Assembly: GCA_044507605.1 (NCBI GenBank)
Contig: JBIQJI010000003.1
Coordinates: 62,001 to 126,000, forward strand
DNA from: Thermopolyspora sp044507605
Lineage (GTDB): Bacteria > Actinomycetota > Actinomycetes > Streptosporangiales > Streptosporangiaceae
DNA: 64,000 nucleotides
Reading direction: 5' to 3'
Numbering within the stretch: the first letter of the stretch is position 1; each line of letters opens with the position of its first letter. Positions 16,192 to 26,204 of the stretch are shown piece by piece. The translations under genes were made by a program, and so were the position numbers. The notes below the pieces were generated by a model, which did no database searches, was not told where the DNA came from, and saw nothing but the letters and a program-made list of their open reading frames with translations.

Positions 16192-17448
16192 ATGGTGCTG
16201 ACCATGCCCGGCGGGCCCCGAAGCCGGATCAGGGCCCATGCCCTGATCGGTGATGTGATCCTCGCGGCGGCGCTGGCGGCCGTGTCGGTCTGGTTCGTGC
16301 TGGATCCGCGGCCGGGCCGGGCGATCACGCCGCTGGTCGGGCCGCTGATCGGCGGGGCGGAGGCGCCCGGCGGGCCGGGTGCCGTGGCCGTGGTCCTGCT
16401 CGTGCTCGCCTGCCTGCCGGTGGCGCTGCGCCGCGCCTGGCCGTTCTCGCTGCTGTGCCTGGCGCAGCTGCCGCCGCTGGCGCTGGTGCTGCTCGGCCAT
16501 GGCACCGGCGCCGGTGTCGTCGCCTCCCTGGTCCTGCTGTACAGCGTGGCGGCGCTCCGGGGCCTCGCGGTCAGTCTGCTGGCGGCCGGTCTGGTGACGG
16601 GCTGCTGGGCGGCGGCGGTCGCCGGGGTGCCGTCGTGGGGGGCGGCGGGCGGGCCGCCGGGGCGGTGGGCGGTCTACCTGGTGATCGTCACGTTCCTGTT
16701 CGCGGTCTGGGTGCTGGGCCGCAGCGTCCGGCTGCGCCGGGCGTACCTGGCCGAGCTGGAGGACCGCGCCGAGCGGCTGGAACGGGCCGGGGAGGCCGAC
16801 CGGCGGGCGGCCATGGCCGAGGAGCGGTCGCGCATCGCCCGTGAGCTGCACGACGTGGTGGCCCACCATGTCAGTGTGATGACCGTGCAGGCGGTGGCCG
16901 CCCGCCGGGTGCTGTCGACCAGCCCGGAGACGGCCGCGAGCGCCCTGTCCGCCATCGAGGAGATGGGCCGGGCGGCGATGGCCGAGATGCGCAACATTGT
17001 GGGCGTGCTGCGCACCGAGGGCGACGAGGCCGGCGAGCGGGCCCCGCAGCCCGGGGTGCGTGATCTGCCGGCGCTGGTGGAGCAGATGCGCGAGGCAGGG
17101 CTGCGCACCCAGCTGTGGATCGAGGGCGACGAGTCGCGGCTGCCGCCGGGGCTGGACCTCGCGGCGTACCGCCTGATCCAGGAGGCGCTGACCAACAGCC
17201 TGCGGCATGCGGGGGCGGGTGCCCGCGCGTGGGTGACGGTGCGGCGGGAGCCGACGACGCTCACCGTGCACGTGGAGGACGATGGGCGGGGCCCGGCGGC
17301 GGAGCCGCGGAACCCCGATCGCCCTGGTCACGGACTTGTCGGGATTCGCGAGAGAGTGGCCCTTTATGGTGGGATGCTACAGACGGGTCCCCGGCAGGGA
17401 GGCGGATTCGAGGTCCGGGCCCGTTTCCCCCTCAAGTCCGGGACGTGA
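16192..17448 (+). CDS. NarL-type sensor histidine kinase
   Basis: Membrane sensor kinase that would phosphorylate the response regulator encoded next. The 418-residue product has about five membrane helices in residues 18-178 with almost no outside loop, so it may sense the membrane or a small lipophilic signal. A short coiled segment leads to the HisKA_3 dimerisation domain with phospho-acceptor His220 in RIARELHDVVAHH. The HATPase domain has QEALTNSLRHAG and DDGRGP followed by GHGLVGIRERV. The start could be ATG 16192, GTG 16195 or ATG 16204; a TACAGT box favours 16195 as a leaderless start. The signal is unknown. Confidence 0.92.
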   Translation: MVLTMPGGPRSRIRAHALIGDVILAAALAAVSVWFVLDPRPGRAITPLVGPLIGGAEAPGGPGAVAVVLLVLACLPVALRRAWPFSLLCLAQLPPLALVLLGHGTGAGVVASLVLLYSVAALRGLAVSLLAAGLVTGCWAAAVAGVPSWGAAGGPPGRWAVYLVIVTFLFAVWVLGRSVRLRRAYLAELEDRAERLERAGEADRRAAMAEERSRIARELHDVVAHHVSVMTVQAVAARRVLSTSPETAASALSAIEEMGRAAMAEMRNIVGVLRTEGDEAGERAPQPGVRDLPALVEQMREAGLRTQLWIEGDESRLPPGLDLAAYRLIQEALTNSLRHAGAGARAWVTVRREPTTLTVHVEDDGRGPAAEPRNPDRPGHGLVGIRERVALYGGMLQTGPRQGGGFEVRARFPLKSGT

Positions 17449-17474
17449 CCCGGCGCCGTTCCCCCGGGAGAGAG

Positions 17475-18158
17475 ATGACGATCAGGGTGCTGCTGGCCGA
17501 CGACCAGCCGCTGCTGCGCACCGGCTTCCGGCTCATCCTGGAGGCCGAGCCCGACGTCACCGTGGTCGGCGAGGCGGGTGACGGCGCGGGCGCGCAGGAG
17601 CAGGCGCGGGCGCTGATGCCCGACGTGGTGCTCATGGACATCCGCATGCCCGGTGTCGACGGCATCGAGGCGACCCGGCGCATCGTGCGCGAGGCGTCGC
17701 CCGGGGCGCACGTGCCGCGGGTGCTGGTGCTGACGACCTTCGACCTGGACGAGTACATCGTGGAGGCGCTGCGGGCCGGGGCCAGCGGCTTCCTGCTGAA
17801 GGACGTGCCGCCGGACGAGCTCATGCAGGCCATCAGGGTCGTGGCGGCCGGCGACGCGATCGTGGCGCCGAGCGTCACCCGCCGGCTGCTGGACAGGTTC
17901 GCCGCTCGGCTGCCCTCCGAGCACCGCTCCCCCACCCCGGCCCGGCTGGACCGGCTGACCGAGCGGGAGCTGGAGGTGCTGCGCCTGATCGCCCGCGGCA
18001 TGTCCAACGCCGAGATCGCCGCCGAGCTGGTGGTCAGTGAGACGACGGTCAAGACGCACGTCGGCAACGTCTTGACCAAGCTCTCGCTGCGCGACCGCGT
18101 GCAGGCCGTCGTCCTGGCCTACGAGACCGGCCTGATCACGCCCGGCACCCTGTCCTGA
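17475..18158 (+). CDS. NarL/LuxR-type response regulator
   Basis: DNA-binding partner of the kinase just upstream, 26 bases away. The 227-residue product has a receiver domain with VLLADDQPLLR at the start, phospho-acceptor Asp55 in VVLMDIRMPG and the conserved Lys in FLLKDVPPD. A linker at about 145-160 leads to a LuxR helix-turn-helix (LTERELEVLRLIARGMSNAE, then VSETTVKTHVGNVL). GGGAGAGAG lies directly before the ATG. Target genes cannot be told; the neighbouring peptide transporter is convergent and may be unrelated. A 14-base tandem duplication spans the stop codon. Confidence 0.95.
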   Translation: MTIRVLLADDQPLLRTGFRLILEAEPDVTVVGEAGDGAGAQEQARALMPDVVLMDIRMPGVDGIEATRRIVREASPGAHVPRVLVLTTFDLDEYIVEALRAGASGFLLKDVPPDELMQAIRVVAAGDAIVAPSVTRRLLDRFAARLPSEHRSPTPARLDRLTERELEVLRLIARGMSNAEIAAELVVSETTVKTHVGNVLTKLSLRDRVQAVVLAYETGLITPGTLS

Positions 18159-18179
18159 CCGCGGCGTCCTGACCGCGGC
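18152..18179. repeat. 14-base tandem duplication over the regulator stop codon
   Basis: GTCCTGACCGCGGC is present twice without a gap (18152-18165 and 18166-18179). The first copy contains the TGA stop of the response regulator gene. It looks like a slipped-strand duplication. Confidence 0.75.
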
Positions 18180-18196
18180 CGCCCGACCGATGCGGG

Positions 18197-19308
18197 TCAG
18201 CCGGTCGCCTCGTCCGTGGCCTCCCCGGTGGTCCCCCTCGGCCGCGCGGTCCCGGGCGTTCCGGGCGTCTCTCCGGTGCCCGTGGCCGCCCGGCCGCCGG
18301 GGACGTTCTCCGGGAAGTGGCAGGCCACCCGGTGGCCGGGCACCGGCTCGACGAGCGCGGGCTCGACGGTGCGGCAGATCTCCTGGGCCTTCCAGCAGCG
18401 GGTGTGGAAGCGGCACGCCGGGGGCGGGCTGATGGGGCTCGGCACGTCGCCGTGCAGCCGGATGCGGTCGCGGCCGCCCCGCCGGCGCCTGGGGTCGGGG
18501 ACGGGCACCGCCGACAGCAGGGCGTTGGTGTAGGGGTGCATCGGCGAGCCGTACAGGTTCTTCCGATCGGCCAGCTCGACGATCTTGCCGAGGTACATCA
18601 CCGCGACCAGGTCGCTGATGTGCCGCACGACCGACAGGTCGTGGGCGATGACCACGTAGGTGAGGTCGAGCTCCTTTTGCAGGTCGTCGAGCAGGTTGAC
18701 GACCTGCGCCTGGATGGACACGTCCAGGGCCGACACGGGCTCGTCGGCGATGATCAGCTTGGGCCTGAGGGCGAGGGTGCGGGCGATGCCGATGCGCTGG
18801 CGCTGGCCGCCGGAGAACTCGTGCGGGTAGCGGTTGTAGTGCTCGGGGTTGAGGCCGACCAGCTCCAGGATCTCCTGCACGGCCCGCTTGACGCCGTGCT
18901 CGGTGGCGATGCCCTGGATGCGGAAGGGCGCGCCGACGATGGTGCCGACGGTGTGGCGCGGGTTGAGCGAAGAGTAGGGGTCCTGGAAGATGATCTGGAT
19001 GTCGCGGCGCAGGGGGCGCATGCGGCCCTGGGAGATGTGGGTGATGTCCCTGCCCTCGAAGACGATGCGCCCGCCGGTCGGTTCGAGCAGCCGGGTGACC
19101 AGCCGCCCGGTGGTGGTCTTGCCGCAGCCCGACTCGCCGACCAGGCCGAGGGTGCGGCCCTTGGGCACGTCGAAGTCGACGCCGTCGACCGCCCGCACCG
19201 CCCCCACCTGCCGCCGCAGCAGCCCGGACGTGATCGGGAAGTGCTTCTGCAGCCCCCGCACCGAGAGCAGGGGCTCGCCTTCGGTCACGGGGCCGTTGGC
19301 CGGGTCTG

Positions 19309-19312
<4 letters not shown>
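18197..19312 (-). CDS. oppF: Oligopeptide ABC transporter ATPase (OppF/DppF type)
   Basis: Second ATPase of a peptide importer. The 371-residue product has Walker A GESGCGKTT at about 59-67, the Q-loop in IIFQDPYSSLNPR, signature FSGGQRQR from 166 and Walker B LIIADEP at 187. The peptide-transporter C-terminal region carries CRFHTRCWKAQEIC, a Cys motif that in related ATPases may hold an Fe-S centre. The final 30 residues are Thr/Gly-rich and probably disordered. It starts with GTG overlapping the oppD stop (GTGA), so translation is coupled. The symbol is by family; the substrate could also be dipeptides or another small molecule. Confidence 0.92.
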
Positions 19313-20453
<1,141 letters not shown>

Positions 20454-20457
<4 letters not shown>

Positions 20458-21473
20458 CCCAGCCTCACCCTCGGGTCCACCACGGCGTACAGCAGGTCGA
20501 CGATCAGGTTGGCCAGGACGACGAAGAACGCGGTGACCATGGTCACGCCCATGACCTTGGGGAGGTCCTGGTTGTTGATCGCGTCGATGGCGTACTTGCT
20601 GATGCCGGGCAGCGAGTAGGTGCTCTCGGTGAGCACCGCGCCGCCGACCAGCAGGCCGACATCGAGGCCGAAGATCGTCAGGATGGGCGTCAGCGCGCCG
20701 CGCAGCCCGTGCTTGACCACCACCGTGCGTTCCCTGAGCCCTTTGGCCCTGGCGGTGCGGATGTAGTCCTCGCTCATCGTCTCCAGCATGCCCGCGCGGG
20801 TCAGCCGGGCGTACCCGGCGGCGTACAGGAACGCCAGGGTGATCCACGGCAGCAGCAGGCCGTACGCCCATTGGACGGGGTTCTGGTCGATCGGGGTGTA
20901 GCTGCCGCCGGGGGCCATGAAGTGGAACGGGCGGCCGTAGCTGAACACCACCAGCGAGACGATGCCGGTGAAGAAGATGGGCAGCGACACCCCGGCCAGG
21001 GCCACGCCCATGGCGGCGCGGTCGAAGAAGCTGCCCCTGCGCAGCGCGGAGATCACCCCGGTGGTCACCCCCGCGATCACCCAGATGATCGCGGCCCCGA
21101 CGATCAGCGACAGCGTCACCGGCAGGCGGTCGACCAGGTCGGGCCAGACCGGCAGGCGGGTCAGGAACGAGTAGCCGAAGCACGGGGCCGGGCAGTGCTC
21201 GACGCCCGGGCCGTAGTCGTAGTCGGCGCCGGCCACGATGCCCTTGGCGAACCGGCCGTACTGCACGACCAGCGGGTCGTTGAAGCCGAGCTTCTCGGCG
21301 GCGACATGCACCTGCTCGGCGGTGGCCGTGCGCCCGACGTACCGCGCGGCCAGGTCGTCGGCCGTGGCCCCCGCGAGTCTCGGGACGAGGAAGAAGATGG
21401 CGAAGGTGATCATGCTGACGATCGCCAGCATGAACACCGCCCAGATCAGGCGCCGGATGATGTATGTGCCCAC
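20454..21473 (-). CDS. oppB: Oligopeptide ABC transporter permease (OppB/DppB type)
   Basis: Membrane channel subunit, 339 residues with about six helices. The N-terminal MGTYIIRRLIWAVFMLAIVS is the usual OppB anchor, and the coupling loop LTRAGMLETMSEDYIRTARA before the ATPase contact is well conserved. It carries a longer external loop (about residues 40-105, with Cys at HCPAPCFGY) than E. coli DppB. The start is GTG with GGGGGAGAC upstream. A long GC hairpin and short tandem repeats lie between this gene and the binding-protein gene that precedes it. Confidence 0.93.
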
Positions 21474-21488
21474 GTCTCCCCCGGCTCC

Positions 21489-21514
21489 GGGGGCCGGCCG
21501 GTCGGCCGGCCCCC
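21489..21514 (-). terminator. Intercistronic hairpin between binding-protein and oppB genes
   Basis: A perfect inverted repeat of 12 bases per arm (21489-21500, 21503-21514) stands just before the oppB ribosome-binding site. In a real RNA the loop would be at least four bases. In transport operons such hairpins stabilise or part-terminate the upstream message, so the binding protein exceeds the permease. Confidence 0.6.
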
Positions 21515-21539
21515 TGCCGATGCGTGCTCGGTCTGCGTT

Positions 21540-21570
21540 GTCACGTCGTCACGGTGTCACGGTGTCACGG
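21540..21570. repeat. Four 8-base tandem repeats
   Basis: GTCACGTC, GTCACGGT, GTCACGGT and GTCACGGC follow one another from 21540. They lie in the gap between the binding-protein stop and oppB. Confidence 0.65.
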
Positions 21571-21642
21571 CCGCGCCGGACCGGCCGGGCGACCCGCCGG
21601 TTCCCCCTTGGTCGTGTCGCCCGGCCCGTGCACCGCGTGGGT

Positions 21643-23412
21643 TCACTTGACCGCGCCCATGCCGAGGTAGTCGTACATGGCGAAGGCGTCGGTCACGTAG
21701 ATGTTGGTGGCGTTCCTGGAGCGGATGAGCAGCGACTTGGCCCACACGCCCGGCAGGACGTAGGCGTCCTCCATGACCTTGCGGTCGATGTCGCCCCACA
21801 GCTTCTCGCGGGCGGCGGTGTCGGTCTCCCGCATCGCCTGGTCGAGCATCTTGTCCACTTCGGGGTCGCGGACGCTGATGTTGGACGAGCCGCCGGTCTC
21901 GCGGATGACGCGGCTGTCGACGATCTGCTGCAGGAAGCCGAAGCCGTCGGGCCAGTCGGCCTGCCAGCCGTTCAGCGCCAGGCCGAGGCCGTGGTCCTTG
22001 GCGTAGCCGGGCTTGCCGGCGTACAGGGCGAAGTAGTCGGCCTGCGGGAACGGCTTGAGCGTCAGCTTGATGCCGACCTTGCCGAGGGACTGCTGCAGCG
22101 CCTCGGCCGCCGCCTTCTCCTTCGGCCGCTCCGACCGGTAGGCGATGTTGGTGGCGAACCCGTCCGGCTGGCCGCAGGCCGCCAGCTCCTGCTTGGCCTT
22201 GGCCGTGTCGCCGTGGTTGTCGGGCCCGGCCGGGTAGAGGTCGAAGTCCACGTGGCCGGGGATCACCGGCGGCAGCATGCTCGTCGCGATCTGGCCGCCG
22301 GAGAACTCGCCGCCCCAGGCGGTCTGCACCGCGACACGGTCGGCGGCGTACTCGATGGCCCTGCGGCAGTGGATGTTGTCGAGCGGCTTGACGTTGCCGT
22401 TGATCGAGGTGTACCAGAGCCGGCTGCTGGTCGGGTTGTCGGACGCGTCCTTCTTGACCGGGTCGGTGAGGATCTGCCCGAGCGCGGCCGGGGAGGCGCC
22501 GGTGCCGGAGACGTCGACGTCGAGATCACCGGCGAGGACCCGGTTGTCGATGTCGTCGGCGTTGACGTTGGTCGTCACCTCGATGGTGTCGGGCAGCGCC
22601 TTGCGGTTGGGGTCGGTCGCGGGGTCCCAGTTGGGGTTGCGGACCAGGGTGAAGCCCTTGCCGATCTCGTTCTTGGAGAACATGTACGGCCCGGTGGAGA
22701 TGAAGTGCTCCTTGTACTTCGCGCCGGTGTCCTTGTCCTCCGGCACCGGGATGGTCGCCGGGATCTGCGCGAAGTAGTCGAAGCCGCCCATCGGCTGCTT
22801 GAGGTGGAAGACGATCGTCCTGTCGTCGGGGGTCTCGATCGCCGAGTCGGTGTTGACGCCCTTGGACTTGTAGGGGCCCTTGTAGCCGTCGGGCAGGTCG
22901 AGGAAGTCGCCGAAGTAGGTGGGCCCGTCGGGGAACACCTCCTTGTCCAGGGACCTCAGCACGGCGTACTTGACGTCCTTGGACGTGACCGGCGTGCCGT
23001 CTTCGAACTTGACGCCGCTGCGCAGCGTGTAGGTCCAGGTCTTGGCGTTGTCGCTCGGCGTGCCGAGGCTTTCGGCCAGGTCGGGCACGAGGGTGTTGCC
23101 CTCCTTGCCGGGGGCCGATTTGAACATCGTGAGGGAGCGGCCGTACAGGCGGATGAAGTCCCACGAGTAGGCGTAGTAGGTGTCGGCTCCGTCGAGGGAG
23201 TCCCAGTCTCCGGAGTTGGCGAAGGTGAGGGTGCCGCCCTTCTTGTCGGACGGGTTGACCACCCCGGTGAGCGCGTCGTTGAACTTGGCGGTCTGCCCGG
23301 CGGCCGACTGCCCGCCGGACTGGTTCGTGGTGCCGGTGGGGCCGCCGCAGGCGGACAGGCCGAGGGCTAGGGCGGCGCCCGCGGCCGCGACGGCGATCGT
23401 GGTTCTTCTCAT
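21643..23412 (-). CDS. oppA: Peptide-binding lipoprotein, SBP family 5
   Basis: Extracellular binding protein that captures oligopeptides or a similar solute for the ABC importer. The 589-residue product starts MRRTTIAVAAAGAALALG with lipobox LSAC, then a Gly/Thr/Ser linker and the SBP_bac_5 fold (WTYTLRSGVKFEDGTPVTSKDVKYAVLRS, read in two parts, near residue 110). The start at 23412 is chosen because it gives a clean lipoprotein signal and has GAGGGG upstream; the frame is open to 23472, where an ATG overlaps the oppC stop, and that start would add 20 residues before the signal. Unusually it lies second in the operon, between oppC and oppB. Confidence 0.93.
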   Translation of the reverse strand: MRRTTIAVAAAGAALALGLSACGGPTGTTNQSGGQSAAGQTAKFNDALTGVVNPSDKKGGTLTFANSGDWDSLDGADTYYAYSWDFIRLYGRSLTMFKSAPGKEGNTLVPDLAESLGTPSDNAKTWTYTLRSGVKFEDGTPVTSKDVKYAVLRSLDKEVFPDGPTYFGDFLDLPDGYKGPYKSKGVNTDSAIETPDDRTIVFHLKQPMGGFDYFAQIPATIPVPEDKDTGAKYKEHFISTGPYMFSKNEIGKGFTLVRNPNWDPATDPNRKALPDTIEVTTNVNADDIDNRVLAGDLDVDVSGTGASPAALGQILTDPVKKDASDNPTSSRLWYTSINGNVKPLDNIHCRRAIEYAADRVAVQTAWGGEFSGGQIATSMLPPVIPGHVDFDLYPAGPDNHGDTAKAKQELAACGQPDGFATNIAYRSERPKEKAAAEALQQSLGKVGIKLTLKPFPQADYFALYAGKPGYAKDHGLGLALNGWQADWPDGFGFLQQIVDSRVIRETGGSSNISVRDPEVDKMLDQAMRETDTAAREKLWGDIDRKVMEDAYVLPGVWAKSLLIRSRNATNIYVTDAFAMYDYLGMGAVK

Positions 23413-23468
23413 TGACGAACCCCTCGGTTGAGGACTGGGGATGGGTGGGGCGGACGTTCTCTTCGGGC

Positions 23469-24467
23469 TCATCGACCGGCCTTCGGGTCGAACGCGTCGC
23501 GCAGGCCGTCGCCGAACAGGTTGAAGGCGAGCACGGTGATGAAGATCGCCATGCCGGGGAAGAACATGAAGTGCGGGATCGTGTAAAAGCGCACCGCGTC
23601 GGACAGCATGCCGCCCCAGGTGGGGGTCGGTGGCCTGACGCCCACCCCGAGGAACGACAGCGCGGCCTCGAACAGCACGTTCGTGGGGATCAGCAGGGTG
23701 GAGTAGATCAGGATCGGCGCGATGAGGTTCGGCAGGATCTCGCGGAACAGGATGTAGGGCCCGCGGGCGCCGAGGCTGCGGGCGGCGTCGACGAACTCGT
23801 GCTCGCGCAGCGACAGGGTCTGGCCCCGGATGATGCGCCCGATGTAGGGCCAGTTGAAGAAGCTGATGATGAACACCAGCAGCGTCACCCGCAGCGTGTC
23901 GCCGCTGAGGCCGAAGGCCTTGTCGGGCACCACGCCGGCCAGGGCGATGGCGAACACCAGCAGCGGGAACGCCAGGAAGACGTCCATGAGCTTGCTGATG
24001 ATCGAGTCGACCCAGCCGCCGAAGAATCCGGAGACCACGCCGAGCAGGGTGCCGATGATCACCGCCATGATGGTGGCCAGGAACGCGATCACCAGGGAGA
24101 TGCGCGCGCCGTAGACGATGCGGGCGAAGATGTCGCGGCCGTTGACGGGTTCGACGCCGAAGGGGTGCTGCAGGCTGATGCCGGTGCCGCCCTTGGGGGC
24201 GAGGGTCTCGGAGTCGATCAGGTCCTGGTGGAAGTCGGTGGGCGAGTGTCCGACCAGCGCTGTCAGGAGCGGCGCGCAGATGGCGACGAGAATGAGGAGG
24301 ATGACAACAATCCCGCCCGTTAATGCAACCTTGTCCCTTTTCAGGCGCATCCAGGCGATTTGGCCCAGTGACCGTCCCTGTATTGGTGTGCTGCCGTCAC
24401 CGCTTCGCGCGACCGCGTCCGCCGCTATGGGGGATTGCCCGCCGGGCGCGTCGAGCGGTGCCGTCAT
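23469..24467 (-). CDS. oppC: Oligopeptide ABC transporter permease (OppC/DppC type)
   Basis: Second membrane subunit, 332 residues. After a 40-residue soluble N-terminus (PIQGRSLGQIAWMRLKRDK) come about six helices; the conserved coupling loop is REHEFVDAARSLGARG at about residue 225. GGGGAGC nine bases before the ATG at 24467 decides this start over the earlier one at 24545. It is first in the operon, so its upstream region (24468-24760) should hold the main promoter. That region has a 7-bp hairpin and a cluster of ACCGGGA sites. Confidence 0.93.
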   Translation of the reverse strand: MTAPLDAPGGQSPIAADAVARSGDGSTPIQGRSLGQIAWMRLKRDKVALTGGIVVILLILVAICAPLLTALVGHSPTDFHQDLIDSETLAPKGGTGISLQHPFGVEPVNGRDIFARIVYGARISLVIAFLATIMAVIIGTLLGVVSGFFGGWVDSIISKLMDVFLAFPLLVFAIALAGVVPDKAFGLSGDTLRVTLLVFIISFFNWPYIGRIIRGQTLSLREHEFVDAARSLGARGPYILFREILPNLIAPILIYSTLLIPTNVLFEAALSFLGVGVRPPTPTWGGMLSDAVRFYTIPHFMFFPGMAIFITVLAFNLFGDGLRDAFDPKAGR

Positions 24468-24510
24468 GCCTTCTGCTCCCCTGGGTCCAACAGACATAGC
24501 CGGATTGACC

Positions 24511-24529
24511 TGCCGCTTTGTGAGCGGCA
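24511..24529 (-). promoter_or_regulatory. Leader hairpin upstream of oppC
   Basis: A perfect 7-bp inverted repeat TGCCGCT / AGCGGCA with a 5-base loop lies 44 bases before the oppC ATG. It could form in the 5' leader. Confidence 0.4.
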
Positions 24530-24652
24530 CGGCCACGACGACCACGATAACGCGGCCCGTTGGACGCAGAATCTATGGGCAGAGCTGCGCACACCACCCC
24601 CGTCGCGAGTGCTGTGGCTCAACTGTGATCCCCGCGACATTCATTTGTTTCG

Positions 24653-24713
24653 ACCGGGAAAGAAGTGTCCCGGTGGTGCCATGGTTTCGTCTCGATTCCG
24701 TGACACACCGGGA
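24653..24713. promoter_or_regulatory. ACCGGGA site cluster upstream of the peptide transporter
   Basis: ACCGGGA at 24653-24659 and its complement TCCCGGT at 24668-24674 form an inverted repeat with an 8-base spacer; a third ACCGGGA is at 24707-24713. This looks like an operator for a dimeric regulator of the operon or of the gene at 24761-25252. Confidence 0.4.
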
Positions 24714-24760
24714 CGCGCTTGAACCGAACATTTACGCTCGGGATTCCCGGGTGTAAATGA

Positions 24761-25252
24761 TCAGCCGATGCCGCGGCGCTTGAGGATGTCCTCGATGTCG
24801 GAGAAGTCATCGTCCGCCGCGGGGCGGGACGGCTTCGACGGCAACGGCCGGGTGGCGCCCTCGCCACCGGGCACGGACGCCCCCGCCGGGCGGGACGCTC
24901 CCGCGGCGGGTTCGCCGGCGCGCTTCCCGGACCTGCGCGCGGAGCCGGCCGTGCGGCCGCGGATCACGCCCGAGACCACCCACAGCACCACCGACAGGCC
25001 CGCGAGCACCACACCGGCCCACACCATGGGCGACAACACCAGCCCGGCGACGAAGCCGACGGCGGCGCTGCCGATGCGCCACAGGGTCTGCAGCGCGCCG
25101 GTCAGATAGGCCGCCATGGGCAGCAGCGCCCACGCCGTCACGCGCAGGCCGGCGCCCGCTCCCCGGCGCCGGAACGCCAGCAACGCCAGCACCAGGCCCA
25201 GGGCCGTCACGCCGGCGCACAAGGGCAACCACGCGATATCGTTGAAGGTCAT
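24761..25252 (-). CDS. Small membrane protein, unknown function
   Basis: Not assigned to a family with confidence; similar short proteins occur near mshC-type regions of actinobacteria. The 163-residue product has three hydrophobic helices (about 8-26, 36-56, 68-95), an Arg/Lys/Ser linker and a conserved-looking acidic C-terminal end DDDFSDIEDILKRRGIG, which may contact a partner. The start at 25252 is ATG with a GGGAC-like site. Confidence 0.75.
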   Translation of the reverse strand: MTFNDIAWLPLCAGVTALGLVLALLAFRRRGAGAGLRVTAWALLPMAAYLTGALQTLWRIGSAAVGFVAGLVLSPMVWAGVVLAGLSVVLWVVSGVIRGRTAGSARRSGKRAGEPAAGASRPAGASVPGGEGATRPLPSKPSRPAADDDFSDIEDILKRRGIG

Positions 25253-25353
25253 ACCGGGTCCCGTCCCCTCACGACTGCCTGCCTACGATTCCATCCTGGC
25301 ACGCGGTCGCGGCCGGGCCCCTCCTCCCGCAGGACGGCCCGTCCCCTAGGGGA

Positions 25354-26007
25354 TCACCCGAAGTGGGCGCGCATGCGGGCCAGGGTCACCTCGCGCAGCG
25401 ACCGCACGATGAGCCGGCCCGGGGCCGGCGGCACGGGCAGCAGGCTGGGCACCGCCACCACCTGGCAGCCCGCCGCGGTGGCCGCCGTGACGCCGTTCGG
25501 CGAGTCCTCCAGCACCGCGCACCGGGCGGGGTCGGCGCCGATCAGCCGGGCCGCCGTGAGGTACGGCTCGGGGTCGGGCTTGGTGCGGGTCACGTCGTCG
25601 CCGGTGACCACCAGGTCGAACCGGTCGCGGCCGACGGCGTCGAGCACCAGGTCGGTGATCACCTTGGCGGATGAGGTCACCAGCCCCATCGGCATGCCCG
25701 CCTCGCGCACCTCGGCGAGCAGGTCGGCGGCGCCCGGCATGAGCTCGGCCCCGCCCTCGGCCAGCCGGCGCGTCATGCCCTCCAGCATCCACTCGGCCAC
25801 CCGCTCGGGCGGCACGTCCGCCCCCGTCACCCGCAGCATGTACGCGACGGTCGCCGGCAGCGAGCCGCCCACGAGCTCCTCCTGGTGGTCGGGCCCCCAG
25901 GTGCCGCCCAGGCGCTCGGCCACCTCGCTCTCCACGTCGTACCACACCTTCTCGGTGTCGACGAGCAGGCCGTCCATGTCGAAGAAGACGGCGTCGATCC
26001 CTGCCAC
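25354..26007 (-). CDS. HAD-superfamily hydrolase
   Basis: Phosphatase or phosphomutase of the beta-phosphoglucomutase/phosphatase subgroup. The 217-residue product has motif I FFDMDGLLVD (nucleophile Asp10, Asp12), a cap inserted at about 18-85, motif II VTSSAK near 112 and motif III/IV KPDPEPYL and VLEDSPNG. The start is GTG 26007 with GGGGGGAAC upstream. The substrate cannot be told. It is divergent from the PAC2 gene. Confidence 0.92.
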   Translation of the reverse strand: MAGIDAVFFDMDGLLVDTEKVWYDVESEVAERLGGTWGPDHQEELVGGSLPATVAYMLRVTGADVPPERVAEWMLEGMTRRLAEGGAELMPGAADLLAEVREAGMPMGLVTSSAKVITDLVLDAVGRDRFDLVVTGDDVTRTKPDPEPYLTAARLIGADPARCAVLEDSPNGVTAATAAGCQVVAVPSLLPVPPAPGRLIVRSLREVTLARMRAHFG

Positions 26008-26152
26008 CCGCTGTTCCCCCCGGTCGCGCTACGGAGCTACCAATCTAAACGTTCGGGGCACATGGGTCGAAGCACCGGGGGCGCATGACGCGCGGAAGAC
26101 TCCGGCCGAGAGTCGGGGCCGATCGTGGACACCACCCGCGTGCGATAACGAA

Positions 26153-26198
26153 TACTCTTAGCTGAAGGCCGCACCCCGGCGGCCTAGGGACAAGGAGG
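26153..26198 (+). promoter_or_regulatory. PAC2 gene -10 box, 5' hairpin and ribosome-binding site
   Basis: TACTCT (26153-26158) predicts a transcript start near 26165. A perfect 7-bp hairpin (26166-26172 with 26179-26185) would then sit at the very 5' end, followed by AAGGAGG at 26192-26198 before the GTG. Confidence 0.45.
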
Positions 26199-26204
26199 CG
26201 GCGC

